A DNA stretch of 64,000 nt from JADCRZ01 sp041751095 (GTDB taxonomy: Bacteria; Bacteroidota; Bacteroidia; Chitinophagales; Chitinophagaceae): contig JBGSYC010000206.1 of the NCBI GenBank assembly GCA_041751095.1, positions 1 through 64,000 on the forward strand. The letters are read 5' to 3'. Position numbers and translations under genes: made by a program. The notes beneath the pieces are model-generated. The model was not told the origin of the DNA, did not search any database, and was given only the letters and a program-made list of their open reading frames with translations. Shown here piece after piece: positions 1-8,573 of the stretch; position 1 is the stretch's first letter, and every line of letters begins with the position of its first letter.

Positions 1-137
1 TATGGACGACCGCTTATAGGAGACTGACCCAATCTGTGACAAAAAAAGAATTTAGTAAAATGGACTAAGTAAACAAATTACATATTGAAGCCTTTAAAAA
101 AAATGTAACTGCCCGTGCAACGAAAACCTTTACATAG

Positions 138-159
138 GAGACGCCATGCCTGGCGTCTC
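138..159. repeat. Palindromic repeat, GAGACGCCA core, copy 1
   Basis: GAGACGCCA (138-146) and TGGCGTCTC (151-159) form a perfect 9-bp inverted repeat with a 4-nt loop. It shares the ACGCCA...TGGCGTCTCTAC core with the copy at 253-280. Short palindromes of the GTAGAGACGC type are scattered in many genomes as MITE-like or REP-like units; that link is from memory. Confidence 0.7.
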
Positions 160-252
160 TACGAACGCAGGTTTTACAACAATTTCATTACCCCAATCTT
201 ATTTTTCCGGTTTAAGGGTTTTACGTTGGTGCCTTATTTGTTTCGGCACCCT

Positions 253-280
253 GTAGAAACGCCATGCATGGCGTCTCTAC
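253..280. repeat. Palindromic repeat, GAGACGCCA core, copy 2
   Basis: GTAGAAACGCCAT (253-265) and ATGGCGTCTCTAC (268-280) form a 13-bp inverted repeat with one mismatch and a 2-nt centre. The core matches the palindrome at 138-159, so the two are copies of one repeat family about 110 bp apart. Confidence 0.7.
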
Positions 281-412
281 AAAACGGGTAACGACCAGGG
301 TGCCCACACCCGCGAATCGCCTGGCATTTGTTTTGCTTATAATAATAGTACTACGTTTCTTACTTGACTCACTAAGCAGTCAATTTCTCATAAGCAGTTA
401 GTTTTGGTTACG

Positions 413-432
413 GCCCCTGTTTCCACAGGGGC
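413..432. terminator. Hairpin downstream of the VanZ-like gene
   Basis: GCCCCTGT (413-420) and ACAGGGGC (425-432) form a perfect 8-bp stem with a 4-nt loop, just past the stop of the minus-strand VanZ-like gene. A T-rich tail follows on the plus strand but not on the minus strand, so its use as terminator of the VanZ-like gene is uncertain. Confidence 0.4.
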
Positions 433-437
433 TTACT

Positions 438-878
438 TTATTTATGCGTCAGAACCTGTTCATGTTGCAGTGTGGATTCTGTGGAATTATTTCTACTTTC
501 ATTTAACAACATCACATTACAAATCCCATAACTTATCCCTGAACTTAATACATCGGCTAAAATATCGCCGGTATCAAAACTCCGGTTAGAAACAAAGAAT
601 TTTTGAATGTATTCGACGATAATACCATTGAAGCACGCAAAGAGGAACACCAGGAAAAAAGCTAATTTTAGCTGAGTGAAGGGCAACAAGCGGCTTTTAA
701 AGTAAAAGCACCAGCTTCCAACGAAGATCGCAAAAACAACGATATGCGCAATCTTGTCAAGATTAGGGATATCCATGTCCTCACTCATCGGTAAACTCTG
801 TCCCGGGAGGCAGAACAGAATTTCAATAAAAATTGTCCACGCTAAGGGAGTATAGATGTTACTAAAGTACTTTTTCAC
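438..878 (-). CDS. VanZ-like family membrane protein
   Basis: Small protein of 146 residues that I read as a VanZ-like family member. The family takes its name from the teicoplanin-resistance protein VanZ, but most bacterial members have no known role. Hydrophobic segments lie at about residues 8-25, 45-60 and 72-90, and the motif LDKIAHIVVFAIF in the middle is typical of the family (polar D-K-x-x-H before a membrane helix). The only suitable start is GTG at 878, with no Shine-Dalgarno sequence. From memory, a VanZ-like gene next to gcvH is common in Bacteroidota; here the sigma/anti-sigma pair lies between the two. Confidence 0.75.
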   Translation of the reverse strand: MKKYFSNIYTPLAWTIFIEILFCLPGQSLPMSEDMDIPNLDKIAHIVVFAIFVGSWCFYFKSRLLPFTQLKLAFFLVFLFACFNGIIVEYIQKFFVSNRSFDTGDILADVLSSGISYGICNVMLLNESRNNSTESTLQHEQVLTHK

Positions 879-929
879 AAGGGGGCAGTTTAAGCCCGCA
901 AAACTACAGCATTTACTTTTGAGCGAAAA

Positions 930-1781
930 CTACGTTTTAACAGCCCCGAAAACGTATAGTTGTTCCATGGTCGGAGCAGCACTACCGCCTCTTTTTTCAA
1001 GAGTAATGGCAAACTGCTGGGCCCGGGGAATATTTTTCATTTTCACCAGGGCGCCTGAAGTATTCATGTCAAAAACACCCGCGTCAACTGGCTTGCCGTC
1101 AACCAATGCCCATAACTGGAACTGTTTGTCTGCTGCCGGCTGAGGCATGTTATTGACCAGAAGATAAACGTCTTTTGTTTGTTGATTCCAGTAAACGGTT
1201 GCCAGACTTCCGGGAGCCGGACTTGTTGGAACGTCAGGCATCTTCACAATCTCCATATCAGGGTTCTTGATGATGGCCATATCAGATTCGTAAGAATGCA
1301 GACGGGACTGTAAAACCTGGTTGTTGTCCGCCAATTGCCGTTGGCTTTCTAATAAGCTGGCATAACGTTCACTGTAATTCCGGTATTGCCGGAAAAAATA
1401 GATGTTAAGGCCGGTGCTTGCAAGCAATAAAATTACAGAAGCAGCTACCAGCAAACGCATTAGGTTCATGGATGCTCTGCCCTTCTGTACGCCATCGCCT
1501 TTCAAACCACCATCGCCTTTGTCGATCGGTATCACCGGTGATGCGGCTTTTGGAAATTCGGAGGCGATCTGTGCAGCAATCCTGTTCTTTAAAAATGCAG
1601 GAGGCTCTGCAACATCTGAGCTGGCCTGTTGCTCTATCATCATCTCGAACTGATCTCTTGCAGCCCTGACTTCAGCATGTTCAAGACACATCCTTTCGAA
1701 TTCAGCCCTTTCCTCTTTTTCGGCAAGGCCCAATACATAGCTTTCAACTATGCCGCTCGATATGTACTCCTTTATATTCAC
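930..1781 (-). CDS. Anti-sigma factor, RskA/anti-sigma-K type
   Basis: Single-pass membrane anti-sigma factor of 283 residues that should sequester the ECF sigma factor encoded just upstream. The N-terminal cytoplasmic part (about 1-75) has the short helical ESYVLGLAEKEERAEFERM pattern of zinc-free anti-sigma domains. One membrane segment lies near residues 104-126. The C-terminal periplasmic RskA domain (about 185-283) contains LATVYWNQQTKDVYLLVNNM and ends near the stop. The start is GTG at 1781 and shares four bases (GTGA) with the sigma stop, so the two genes are translationally coupled. The signal that releases the sigma factor cannot be told from sequence. Confidence 0.85.
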   Translation of the reverse strand: MNIKEYISSGIVESYVLGLAEKEERAEFERMCLEHAEVRAARDQFEMMIEQQASSDVAEPPAFLKNRIAAQIASEFPKAASPVIPIDKGDGGLKGDGVQKGRASMNLMRLLVAASVILLLASTGLNIYFFRQYRNYSERYASLLESQRQLADNNQVLQSRLHSYESDMAIIKNPDMEIVKMPDVPTSPAPGSLATVYWNQQTKDVYLLVNNMPQPAADKQFQLWALVDGKPVDAGVFDMNTSGALVKMKNIPRAQQFAITLEKRGGSAAPTMEQLYVFGAVKT

Positions 1782-2323
1782 TTTACGTGTTCTCTTAACT
1801 GAATCAAAGCTGAACGAATTCTTGTTTTTACTGTTCCTAATGGTATTTCTTCAATTTCTGCGATCTCTTCGTGAGTGTATCCCTTAAAGTATGCAAGGTC
1901 AATTAACACCCGTAATTCACTCTTCAACTTTTGTAAAACTTTTCTTAAACCGATATGATCCACATTTAATTGCGTCATCTGGCCAGGCATACCGGGATTT
2001 GAAGCGTCCGTAAGCTCCTGGTTTTTCCTGCTGTTCTGATATGCTTTTGACCTGATTGAATCAATTGCCGCATTTCTTGCGATATTCAGCATCCAGGTAA
2101 ATAATCGCCCTTTAGATTGATCATAACTATCAATCTTCCGCCAGATATTGATAAAAACTTCCTGCAACACATCGTTGGCCAATTCCTGGTCGGGAACAAT
2201 TTGCAAAATAATGGTGTATAGCGCTCCTGAGTAATTATTATACAGGTAGCTAAAGGACAGGTCATCCCTGCTTTTTAACATTCTTACCAATTCTGGTTCG
2301 GTATATGTTGGAGTGGTTCCCAA
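1778..2323 (-). CDS. ECF-type RNA polymerase sigma factor
   Basis: Sigma-70 family factor of the extracytoplasmic-function group, paired with the anti-sigma gene that it overlaps by 4 bp. Region 2 (FSYLYNNYSGALY through FTWMLNIARNAAID) and region 4 (IDLAYFKGYTHEEIAEIEEI, then PLGTVKTRIRSAL) are both intact, and no region 3 is present. The open frame extends upstream to 2395, but that extension (TTG at 2395, ATG at 2383) encodes an unlikely aromatic-rich leader. TTG at 2323, giving LGTTPTYTEPELVRML, fits family N-termini better; ATG at 2281 is also possible. The pairing suggests a SigK-like envelope or redox response, which is inference. Confidence 0.85.
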   Translation of the reverse strand: MGTTPTYTEPELVRMLKSRDDLSFSYLYNNYSGALYTIILQIVPDQELANDVLQEVFINIWRKIDSYDQSKGRLFTWMLNIARNAAIDSIRSKAYQNSRKNQELTDASNPGMPGQMTQLNVDHIGLRKVLQKLKSELRVLIDLAYFKGYTHEEIAEIEEIPLGTVKTRIRSALIQLREHVK

Positions 2324-2439
2324 ATAACAGAAAAATTGTGGTGCAATATACCAAGAAAAACGAGTGATATAAAAACCACCCATTGATATACGCAATTAAT
2401 TATATGTTGGTTTTTTATGAAATAAAATCGCTCGTCATA

Positions 2440-2817
2440 TCAATGCAGGAGGCTCTGATATGTTGTTGCATCGTGAAGTTTTGCAACATCTGCGGGATCA
2501 TCCACTTTTAGCTTTATCATCCATCCCTGTCCGTAAGGATCTGTATTTACCAGCTCCGGTGACGTGCTTAAAACCGGGTTTACCTCAGTGACCATTCCGG
2601 AAACAGGAAGATAAAGATCACTTACCGTTTTTACCGCTTCAACCGTTCCGAAAATCGATTCAGCAGCCAATGCTTTTCCCACCGTTTCAATCTCTACATA
2701 TACAATGTCGCCTAATTCTCCCTGAGCGAAATCAGTGATCCCGATAGTCGCAATGTTACCTTCTAAATTGACCCATTCGTGATCTTTTGTGTACCGTAAA
2801 TTTTCTGGAAACTTCAT
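2440..2817 (-). CDS. gcvH: Glycine cleavage system H protein
   Basis: Lipoyl carrier of the glycine cleavage complex. It shuttles the aminomethyl group between the P and T proteins and is recharged by the L protein; H proteins can also act as lipoate donors. The 125 residues match the usual length. The lipoylated lysine is Lys63 in SIFGTVEAVKTVSDLYLPVSG, and the N-terminus RYTKDHEWV is typical. The gcvP and gcvT genes are not nearby, as usual in Bacteroidota. A near-consensus -7 element (AATCTTTG) lies about 20 nt upstream. Confidence 0.97.
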   Translation of the reverse strand: MKFPENLRYTKDHEWVNLEGNIATIGITDFAQGELGDIVYVEIETVGKALAAESIFGTVEAVKTVSDLYLPVSGMVTEVNPVLSTSPELVNTDPYGQGWMIKLKVDDPADVAKLHDATTYQSLLH

Positions 2818-2930
2818 GAGGTAATTTTAATGGTGCAAAGATTAGAAATTAATAATGAAAAATCATAATTTCCATTTTACGAAATGATACTCATGTTTCG
2901 TGCTTACACGCCTTAAGAAATATTTAGTGT

Positions 2931-3275
2931 TCAGAATTGGCGCTGTTCAAAATACAGCAGGATATGATCTTTCAAAAAATTCTCCTGTTCAACAACACTC
3001 ATATCCGGCATCTGCTTAAGCTGCTTAAAGTGTGGCCAGCCTTCTTTATCTGCTCCTTCCAGTTCATAATAACCACTTTGAGACAGTAATGAGCAGATCG
3101 CCACGTGCATAAGATCCTGTTTCTGTTCTTTTGTAAACTTGCCGCGTATTTCTCCGAACTCCTGGATGCCAATCAGAAAAAGGATTGTTTCCATGTCCGG
3201 CTTCTTGCCAAACCGGTCCACCAGTTTCGCTTCAAGGTTCCACCATCGTGTTTGCAGGTCATCTTGTAAATGCAT
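2931..3275 (-). CDS. Conserved hypothetical protein, 114 residues
   Basis: I do not recognise a named family. The protein is soluble and mostly helical by composition, with no signal peptide, membrane segment or cysteine cluster. Features include WWNLEAKLVDRFGKKPDME near the N-terminus and an acidic stretch (LEGADKEGWPHF) in the middle. It stands alone between gcvH and the oppositely oriented serS. A perfect -7 promoter element ends only about 4 nt before the ATG, so the mRNA may be leaderless, which argues that it is a real gene. Confidence 0.7.
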   Translation of the reverse strand: MHLQDDLQTRWWNLEAKLVDRFGKKPDMETILFLIGIQEFGEIRGKFTKEQKQDLMHVAICSLLSQSGYYELEGADKEGWPHFKQLKQMPDMSVVEQENFLKDHILLYFEQRQF

Positions 3276-3279
3276 AACG

Positions 3280-3287
3280 CAAAGGTA
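3280..3287 (-). promoter_or_regulatory. Bacteroidota -7 element of the 114-residue gene
   Basis: TACCTTTG on the minus strand matches the TAnnTTTG -7 consensus of the Bacteroidota primary sigma factor. It ends 4 nt before the start codon at 3275, leaving almost no 5' leader. Confidence 0.5.
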
Positions 3288-3543
3288 AGATTAGAACAGG
3301 CTTCATTTTAAAACACTTGATGCCAACATTCACTGCAATACCGTAAACAGGCATTTCTGTTACCGGGGTCCTCACTTCATTGGCGTCTTACGTCATTATG
3401 ATCTTATGACCTTCGTTAGTTATGCTTAAATCAACCGGAAGCAGCCCTGAAAAGGCATCAGCAACATTAAGAAATGCACCGGACAATAAGGATAGGTTGG
3501 CGCCCTCATGTACAACAGCTAATTTCGCTGCAAAATTCAAACA

Positions 3544-4812
3544 ATGTTGCAGGTACCTTTTATTCGACAGCATACGCAATTGGTTAAAGAAAGACTTGCC
3601 ATAAAAAATTTTAAGCATATCGGTCTTATCGACGAGCTGATTGAGCTGGATGACCAGAGAAAGAAAGTGCAGTTTGAAAAAGATGAATTGCTCTCGAAGG
3701 TAAACAGCATTTCAAAAGAGATCGGCCAGCTGATGAAAGCAGGCAATAAGGAAGAAGCAGAACGGAAGAAAGAAGAAGTAGCTGTGATCCGCGTCAGGCT
3801 TGCTGAAACCGATCATCTAAACAAAATCGAAAGCGCTGTTCATGAGATCCTGGTACAAATCCCGAATCTTCCTTCCGTTGAAGTACCCGCGGGGAAAACT
3901 CCGGATGACAATGTTATCGTGAAAGAAAGTGGTGAAATTCCACAGCTTCCCGCTGACGCGCTGCCCCATTGGGAGCTTGCAAAGAAATACCAGCTGTTGG
4001 ATTTCGAATTGGGGAATAAAATTACCGGCAGCGGTTTTCCTGTATATAAGAACAAGGGCGCAAAATTCCAGCGGGCGCTGATCCATTATTTTCTTGAGTA
4101 TAATACCGGTGCAGGATATACGGAGTATTTACCACCGTTTCTGGTTAATGAGGCATCGGCTTACGGTACGGGCCAATTGCCTGACAAAGAAGGGCAAATG
4201 TATCATGCCACAGTGGACAACCTGTTTCTTATCCCCACTGCAGAGGTTCCGCTGACCAATATTTACCGGGATGAAATTCTTAAAGAAAGCGAATTGCCGG
4301 TAAAAATGACGGCATACACGCCGTGCTTCCGAAGGGAAGCAGGGAGCTATGGAAAAGACGTAAGAGGGCTCAACCGCGTTCACCAGTTCGACAAGGTTGA
4401 AATAGTTCAACTGGTTAACCCAGACAATAGCTATCAAGTGCTCGGGGAAATGGTCATTCATGTAGAAAGGCTGCTCCAATCCCTCCGGTTACCCTATCGT
4501 ATTTTGAAACTGTGCGGTGGTGATATGGGATTTACTTCTGCACTGACCTATGATTTTGAAGTTTACAGCGGAGCTCAAAAAAAGTGGCTGGAGGTAAGCT
4601 CCGTTTCAAATTTTGAATCTTACCAGAGCAACAGGATGAAGATCCGGTTTAAAGATGCTAAAGGGGAATCCCGGTTGCTGCACTCTTTAAATGGAAGCTC
4701 CCTTGCATTACCCAGAATAGTCGCAAGCCTCCTGGAAAACAATCAGTCGCAATCCGGAATCAACATTCCTCCTGTCCTGCATTCTTATTTCGGCGGCGAA
4801 ATCATCAGCTAA
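3544..4812 (+). CDS. serS: Seryl-tRNA synthetase
   Basis: Class II aminoacyl-tRNA synthetase that charges tRNA-Ser (and tRNA-Sec where present) with serine. The 422 residues match the family. The N-terminal domain (about 1-105) is the long antiparallel coiled-coil arm that grips the tRNA variable arm, seen as a Lys/Glu-rich heptad stretch. The catalytic core has the motif 2 region TPCFRREAGSYGKD and motif 3 region LHSLNGSSLALPRIVASLLE. The start MLQVPFIRQHTQLV fits the family N-terminus. It is a single gene, convergent with the small gene at 4906, with a shared terminator between them. Confidence 0.97.
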   Translation: MLQVPFIRQHTQLVKERLAIKNFKHIGLIDELIELDDQRKKVQFEKDELLSKVNSISKEIGQLMKAGNKEEAERKKEEVAVIRVRLAETDHLNKIESAVHEILVQIPNLPSVEVPAGKTPDDNVIVKESGEIPQLPADALPHWELAKKYQLLDFELGNKITGSGFPVYKNKGAKFQRALIHYFLEYNTGAGYTEYLPPFLVNEASAYGTGQLPDKEGQMYHATVDNLFLIPTAEVPLTNIYRDEILKESELPVKMTAYTPCFRREAGSYGKDVRGLNRVHQFDKVEIVQLVNPDNSYQVLGEMVIHVERLLQSLRLPYRILKLCGGDMGFTSALTYDFEVYSGAQKKWLEVSSVSNFESYQSNRMKIRFKDAKGESRLLHSLNGSSLALPRIVASLLENNQSQSGINIPPVLHSYFGGEIIS

Positions 4813-4858
4813 CCACCTGCAAGCGGTGTGCCTTGCGATACAACGAAATAAAAAATAA

Positions 4859-4888
4859 AAAAGCCTTCTCTGAGAAGGGAAGGCTTTT
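4859..4888. terminator. Bidirectional terminator between serS and the 70-residue gene
   Basis: AAAAGCCTTC (4859-4868) pairs with GAAGGCTTTT (4879-4888), giving a 10-bp stem with A and T tracts on both sides. It lies between two convergent genes, so it can serve both. Confidence 0.8.
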
Positions 4889-4905
4889 AGCATATTGATA
4901 TCCGG

Positions 4906-5118
4906 TTATTCTTTGAAGCCTTTCTTTGCAGTACCTTCTTTAATGGCAGCAAGAGCTTTAGCCTCACTTAACATAGTTGTCAGTTTGTTTCCTTTACCGT
5001 CGTTGCCCTGAGCCATATATCCGCCGCGGGAGGTCTTGGTAATGACCGCATCCTTCATGGGTACATTTTTTTCTTTTGTCTTAACGTTGTATGCTGTAAT
5101 GGTTGCTTCGTTAGCCAT
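4906..5118 (-). CDS. Small basic protein, Cys-less relative of a zinc-ribbon family (tentative)
   Basis: A 70-residue, Lys/Ala-rich soluble protein. Its core AYNVKTKEKNVPMKDAVITK resembles the start of small zinc-ribbon proteins of the DUF5679 type, whose opening is remembered as AYCVKCKxK. Here the cysteines are replaced by Asn and Thr and no cysteine remains. The family link is inference from the pattern. The start is ATG at 5118, and a terminator follows the gene. No function can be assigned. Confidence 0.65.
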   Translation of the reverse strand: MANEATITAYNVKTKEKNVPMKDAVITKTSRGGYMAQGNDGKGNKLTTMLSEAKALAAIKEGTAKKGFKE

Positions 5119-5302
5119 ATTTTAAAATTTAATGATTAGCAATTGCATCGCAAATGTTACTTGTTTGATATGCGGTGCGGATAAAATTAAACATTTTCTC
5201 CTTTAATAGCCTAAAATTGGCAAAATATCCTGAAATGGCGGGAATCGCATTGAGGAACGTTTAAATTATGTGTGGAAAAATGTACGGTGTTTCTGCTGGT
5301 GT

Positions 5303-7282
5303 TTAGATATCCAGCCTTGCATACTTGGCGTGGCTTTCTATAAATCCTCTCCTTGGCGCTACTTCATCACCCATAAGCATACTGAAAACAAGATCCGCCT
5401 CGGCGGCACTTTCAATCGTCACCTGCTTTAGGGTACGGGTTTGCGGATTCATGGTAGTATCCCACAATTGTTGTGCATTCATTTCGCCTAAGCCTTTATA
5501 GCGTTGAACAGTAACGCTGTCTTCTTTCCCCCCCGCATATTTTTCAATCCAGGTTTTACGCTGCTCTTCGTTCCAGGCATAAGACTGGTCTTTACCTTTT
5601 TTAACCAGGTATAGCGGCGGTTGTGCAATGAAAACATAACCCTGTTGCACCAGCTCTTTCATGTAACGGTAGATAAAAGTAAGGATAAGGGTAGCGATAT
5701 GACTGCCGTCTACATCGGCGTCAGTCATAATAATAAGTTTATGATATCGTAGTTTGGCGATGTTTAATGCTTTTGGATCCTCAGTAGTGCCAACGGTTAC
5801 ACCTAACGCTGTAAACATATTGCGGATCTCCTCGTTCTCATAGATCTTATGCTCAAGGGCTTTTTCGACGTTTAGGATTTTACCTCTTAACGGCAGGATA
5901 GCCTGAAAGCTTCTGTCTCGCCCCTGCTTGGCAGTTCCACCGGCAGAATCTCCCTCCACCAGGTAAAGTTCGCACCGTTCGGGGTCTCGCTCTGAGCAGT
6001 CGGCAAGTTTACCAGGGAGGCCGCCTCCGCTCAATACCGTTTTGCGTTGTACCAGCTCCCTGGCCTTCTTGGCAGCAACACGTGCCTGGGCGGCAAGTAT
6101 AACCTTTGAAATAATGTTTTTAGATTCACGCGGATTTTCTTCGAGGTAAGCTTCAAGCGCCCGGGCTACAGTGATTTCCACAACCCCACTCACTTCATTG
6201 TTACCCAATTTGGTTTTCGTCTGGCCCTCAAATTGAGGCTCGGGCACCTTCACTGATATAATAGCGCTTAATCCTTCACGGAAATCATCACCCTCAATTT
6301 CCACTTTAGCTTTTTCAAACAAGCCCTGCTTATCACCGTAGTTTTTAAACACCCTTGTCAGGGCCCTGCGAAACCCCGTTACGTGTGTGCCTCCTTCTAT
6401 GGTATTGATGTTGTTAACATAGGAAAATATATGTTCCTTGAAGTCGTCATTATAGGTAAGTGCAACTTCCACTGCTACATTACTTGCTGCATCGTGGCCT
6501 TCAACAAAAAGCGTGTTTGGTAACAGCGAATTTCTTTTACCGTTCTTATCCAGCATTTCCACGAACTCCACGATACCCCCTTCGCTATAAAAAAGCTTTG
6601 AATATATCTGGCCCTGCTCGTCTTTTTCCCTCTCATCGATCAGCGTGATATTAATCTTCCTGTTCAGATATGCAAGTTCCCTGATGCGGCCTTCGAGAAT
6701 ATCACGGTTGTACTCGCTTACAATGAATATTGAATAATCGGGCCAGAAATGAACCAGCGTACCCGTTTTATCGCTCACGCCGATTTCACGTACCGGGTAT
6801 TGGGGCACCCCAATACGATATTCCTGCTCAAAAATCTTTCCTTCTCTTTGCACGGTTACGTGAAGGGTAGAACTCAGGGCATTCACACAACTGACACCTA
6901 CACCATGCAATCCTCCGGAAACTTTATACGTATTCTTATCAAATTTACCCCCGGCATGCAAAACGGTCATCACCACCTCAAGAGCAGAACGTTTTTCTTT
7001 TTGATGCATACCAGTTGGAATGCCTCTTCCATCGTCCTGAACACTGATCGAATTGTCTTCATGGATCGTAACAATAATGTTTTTGCAGTAACCCGCGAGG
7101 GCTTCATCGATCGAGTTGTCAATAACCTCATATACAAGATGGTGAAGACCTTTTACTCCTACATCACCAATATACATTGCCGGCCGCTTTCTAACGGCTT
7201 CCAGACCTTCCAAAACCTGTATACTGTCCGCGCCATATCCGTTCGTGACAAGTGTTGGAACTTCCTGTGTTGCTGTACTCAT
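5303..7282 (-). CDS. gyrB: DNA gyrase subunit B
   Basis: ATPase subunit of DNA gyrase; with GyrA it introduces negative supercoils. The 659 residues contain the GHKL ATPase domain (VLEGLEAVRKRPAMYIGDV, DNSIDEALAG, DDGRGIP, GGLHGVGVSCVNALS), the transducer domain, the TOPRIM domain (LVEGDSAGG, DADVDGSHI) and the short C-terminal domain with RYKGLGEMN and QLWDTTMNP. The TOPRIM QGRDRSFQAILPLRGKILNVE and the GyrB-like N-terminus favour GyrB over ParE. It is monocistronic as far as can be seen, with a good -7/-33 promoter upstream. gyrA is not in the window. Confidence 0.95.
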   Translation of the reverse strand: MSTATQEVPTLVTNGYGADSIQVLEGLEAVRKRPAMYIGDVGVKGLHHLVYEVIDNSIDEALAGYCKNIIVTIHEDNSISVQDDGRGIPTGMHQKEKRSALEVVMTVLHAGGKFDKNTYKVSGGLHGVGVSCVNALSSTLHVTVQREGKIFEQEYRIGVPQYPVREIGVSDKTGTLVHFWPDYSIFIVSEYNRDILEGRIRELAYLNRKINITLIDEREKDEQGQIYSKLFYSEGGIVEFVEMLDKNGKRNSLLPNTLFVEGHDAASNVAVEVALTYNDDFKEHIFSYVNNINTIEGGTHVTGFRRALTRVFKNYGDKQGLFEKAKVEIEGDDFREGLSAIISVKVPEPQFEGQTKTKLGNNEVSGVVEITVARALEAYLEENPRESKNIISKVILAAQARVAAKKARELVQRKTVLSGGGLPGKLADCSERDPERCELYLVEGDSAGGTAKQGRDRSFQAILPLRGKILNVEKALEHKIYENEEIRNMFTALGVTVGTTEDPKALNIAKLRYHKLIIMTDADVDGSHIATLILTFIYRYMKELVQQGYVFIAQPPLYLVKKGKDQSYAWNEEQRKTWIEKYAGGKEDSVTVQRYKGLGEMNAQQLWDTTMNPQTRTLKQVTIESAAEADLVFSMLMGDEVAPRRGFIESHAKYARLDI

Positions 7283-7326
7283 TTTTAGTATAGTATAGGG
7301 GGTTTATATTCAATTATCAAATGTTG

Positions 7327-7357
7327 CAAAGATACCATTTTTACAGCCCTTATCCAA
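7327..7357 (-). promoter_or_regulatory. gyrB promoter
   Basis: On the minus strand TATCTTTG (7327-7334) matches the -7 consensus TAnnTTTG, with TTG (7355-7357) about 20 nt upstream as the -33 element. The -7 element ends about 45 nt before the gyrB ATG. Confidence 0.55.
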
Positions 7358-7556
7358 CTCATTTATACAGAAGTGCATAGTTGTATAGACCAAAATACCG
7401 CGCAGTAAAATTCAATGAACACATGCTTTTTTACCAGTATATATTCATGGCGAAAGTGTTATGAAACCGATATGCAGTTTACAGTGAAAACCTGATAGCG
7501 CGCTAAAGCAAAACATTTTGTTAATAGAACAGTTCCGATAAGTTCAAACATTATCA

Positions 7557-7564
7557 TAAATTTG
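7557..7564 (+). promoter_or_regulatory. -7 element of the AraC-family gene
   Basis: TAAATTTG matches TAnnTTTG and sits 6 nt before ATG 7571. Its position excludes the TTG at 7562 as the start codon and leaves ATG 7571 or ATG 7619. Confidence 0.45.
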
Positions 7565-7570
7565 CATCTC

Positions 7571-8512
7571 ATGCATCAGCCTTCAGACATTTTATCCGTT
7601 GCTTACAAGCAGCCAGTGATGTTTAATGAATTTTCATTAATTCATGAAAAGGATCAGCAGATACCGGGTTCTGTGAAGTATTCAATCCAGCGGTACCGCA
7701 AACATATGCAATGGAACCTCGACGAAGCGGGAATGATGGTCTACCATTTCGAAAAGAATGACCCTGACAAAAATTATCTTGAGTTGCGTTTTTGCATTGC
7801 GGGTAATGTTTACTGCGGTCATAAAGAAGCCGAATGCGACAAGTGCAGAATCAATCCAATGCGCCATTGCAAGGAAAAGGTTGAGAGCGTGGATGTACTC
7901 AGCTTTACCTTTTCAACCGTTCACCTGTCCCAGTTTATTAACCCGGCGAAGGCTGGTAAAAATCTCACAGACAATATCTTTCACTTTAAGCACAAGTCGT
8001 CTTTTTCAAAAATCCTCCCGCTTTGTGGCAGAACCCGCATCGTGCTTGAAAGCCTCATGAATCATAGTTATACCGGCAGCCTGGAGAATATTTTTGTTAA
8101 TGCCCAGACACAAATGCTGCTGTTGTATAGCATGGAATGTATGGTAGGTGAAAAAGAGGTAGATAGTTTTTCCTGTAAATTCCTTGCTAATGAAGCCGAC
8201 AGGGAAAAGATCACAAAAGCGCGGGAAATTTTGCTTCAGCAGATAGGAGAGCCCATTACCATTAAAGAATTAAGCCGTAAGGTTGCCATAAATGAATGTT
8301 ATTTGAAAAAGGGATTTAAAGAATTATTTGGTACTACTATATTCGACTTCTATCAGGGCCAGCGGATGGAGCATGCAAGATATTTGCTGTATGAAAAAGG
8401 ATTGAGTGTTACTGAGGTGTCGCTGCTGCTTGGATATTCATCAATTTCTCATTTCTCCACTGCCTTTAAGAAGCACACTGGTTTAAAGCCCTGTGAATTG
8501 CTGTTTCATTAA
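7571..8512 (+). CDS. AraC-family transcriptional regulator
   Basis: Regulator of about 313 residues with a divergent N-terminal sensing region and a C-terminal AraC-type double helix-turn-helix (about the last 100 residues: LSRKVAINECYLKKGFKELF, then VTEVSLLLGYSSISHFSTAF). The N-terminal half has a Cys cluster (C-G-H-K-E-A-E-C-D-K-C...H-C, codons near 7813-7870) that could bind metal, a feature unlike classical sugar-binding AraC proteins. A -7 element TAAATTTG at 7557-7564 overlaps the longest TTG start, so ATG 7571 would be leaderless; ATG 7619 would leave a short leader and is equally possible. The target is unknown. Confidence 0.85.
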   Translation: MHQPSDILSVAYKQPVMFNEFSLIHEKDQQIPGSVKYSIQRYRKHMQWNLDEAGMMVYHFEKNDPDKNYLELRFCIAGNVYCGHKEAECDKCRINPMRHCKEKVESVDVLSFTFSTVHLSQFINPAKAGKNLTDNIFHFKHKSSFSKILPLCGRTRIVLESLMNHSYTGSLENIFVNAQTQMLLLYSMECMVGEKEVDSFSCKFLANEADREKITKAREILLQQIGEPITIKELSRKVAINECYLKKGFKELFGTTIFDFYQGQRMEHARYLLYEKGLSVTEVSLLLGYSSISHFSTAFKKHTGLKPCELLFH

Positions 8513-8573
8513 GCAATGGTCGCTGCTATCCTTTGTCACTAAACGATCTGAGGCAAAAGTTCATCAATGGCCA

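Larger units (their letters stand above)
1..437. other. Gene-free left edge with palindromic repeats
   Basis: No credible coding region is visible on either strand. The stretch holds two related palindromes (138-159 and 253-280) and a hairpin next to the VanZ-like gene (413-432). The rest is AT-rich and unremarkable. A short open frame running over 404-589 overlaps the VanZ-like gene antisense and looks like a shadow. Confidence 0.6.

Noticed and set aside
3388..3618. 76-residue minus-strand frame upstream of and overlapping serS
   Set aside because: It reads partly protein-like, but overlaps the serS start antisense and has no family or promoter.
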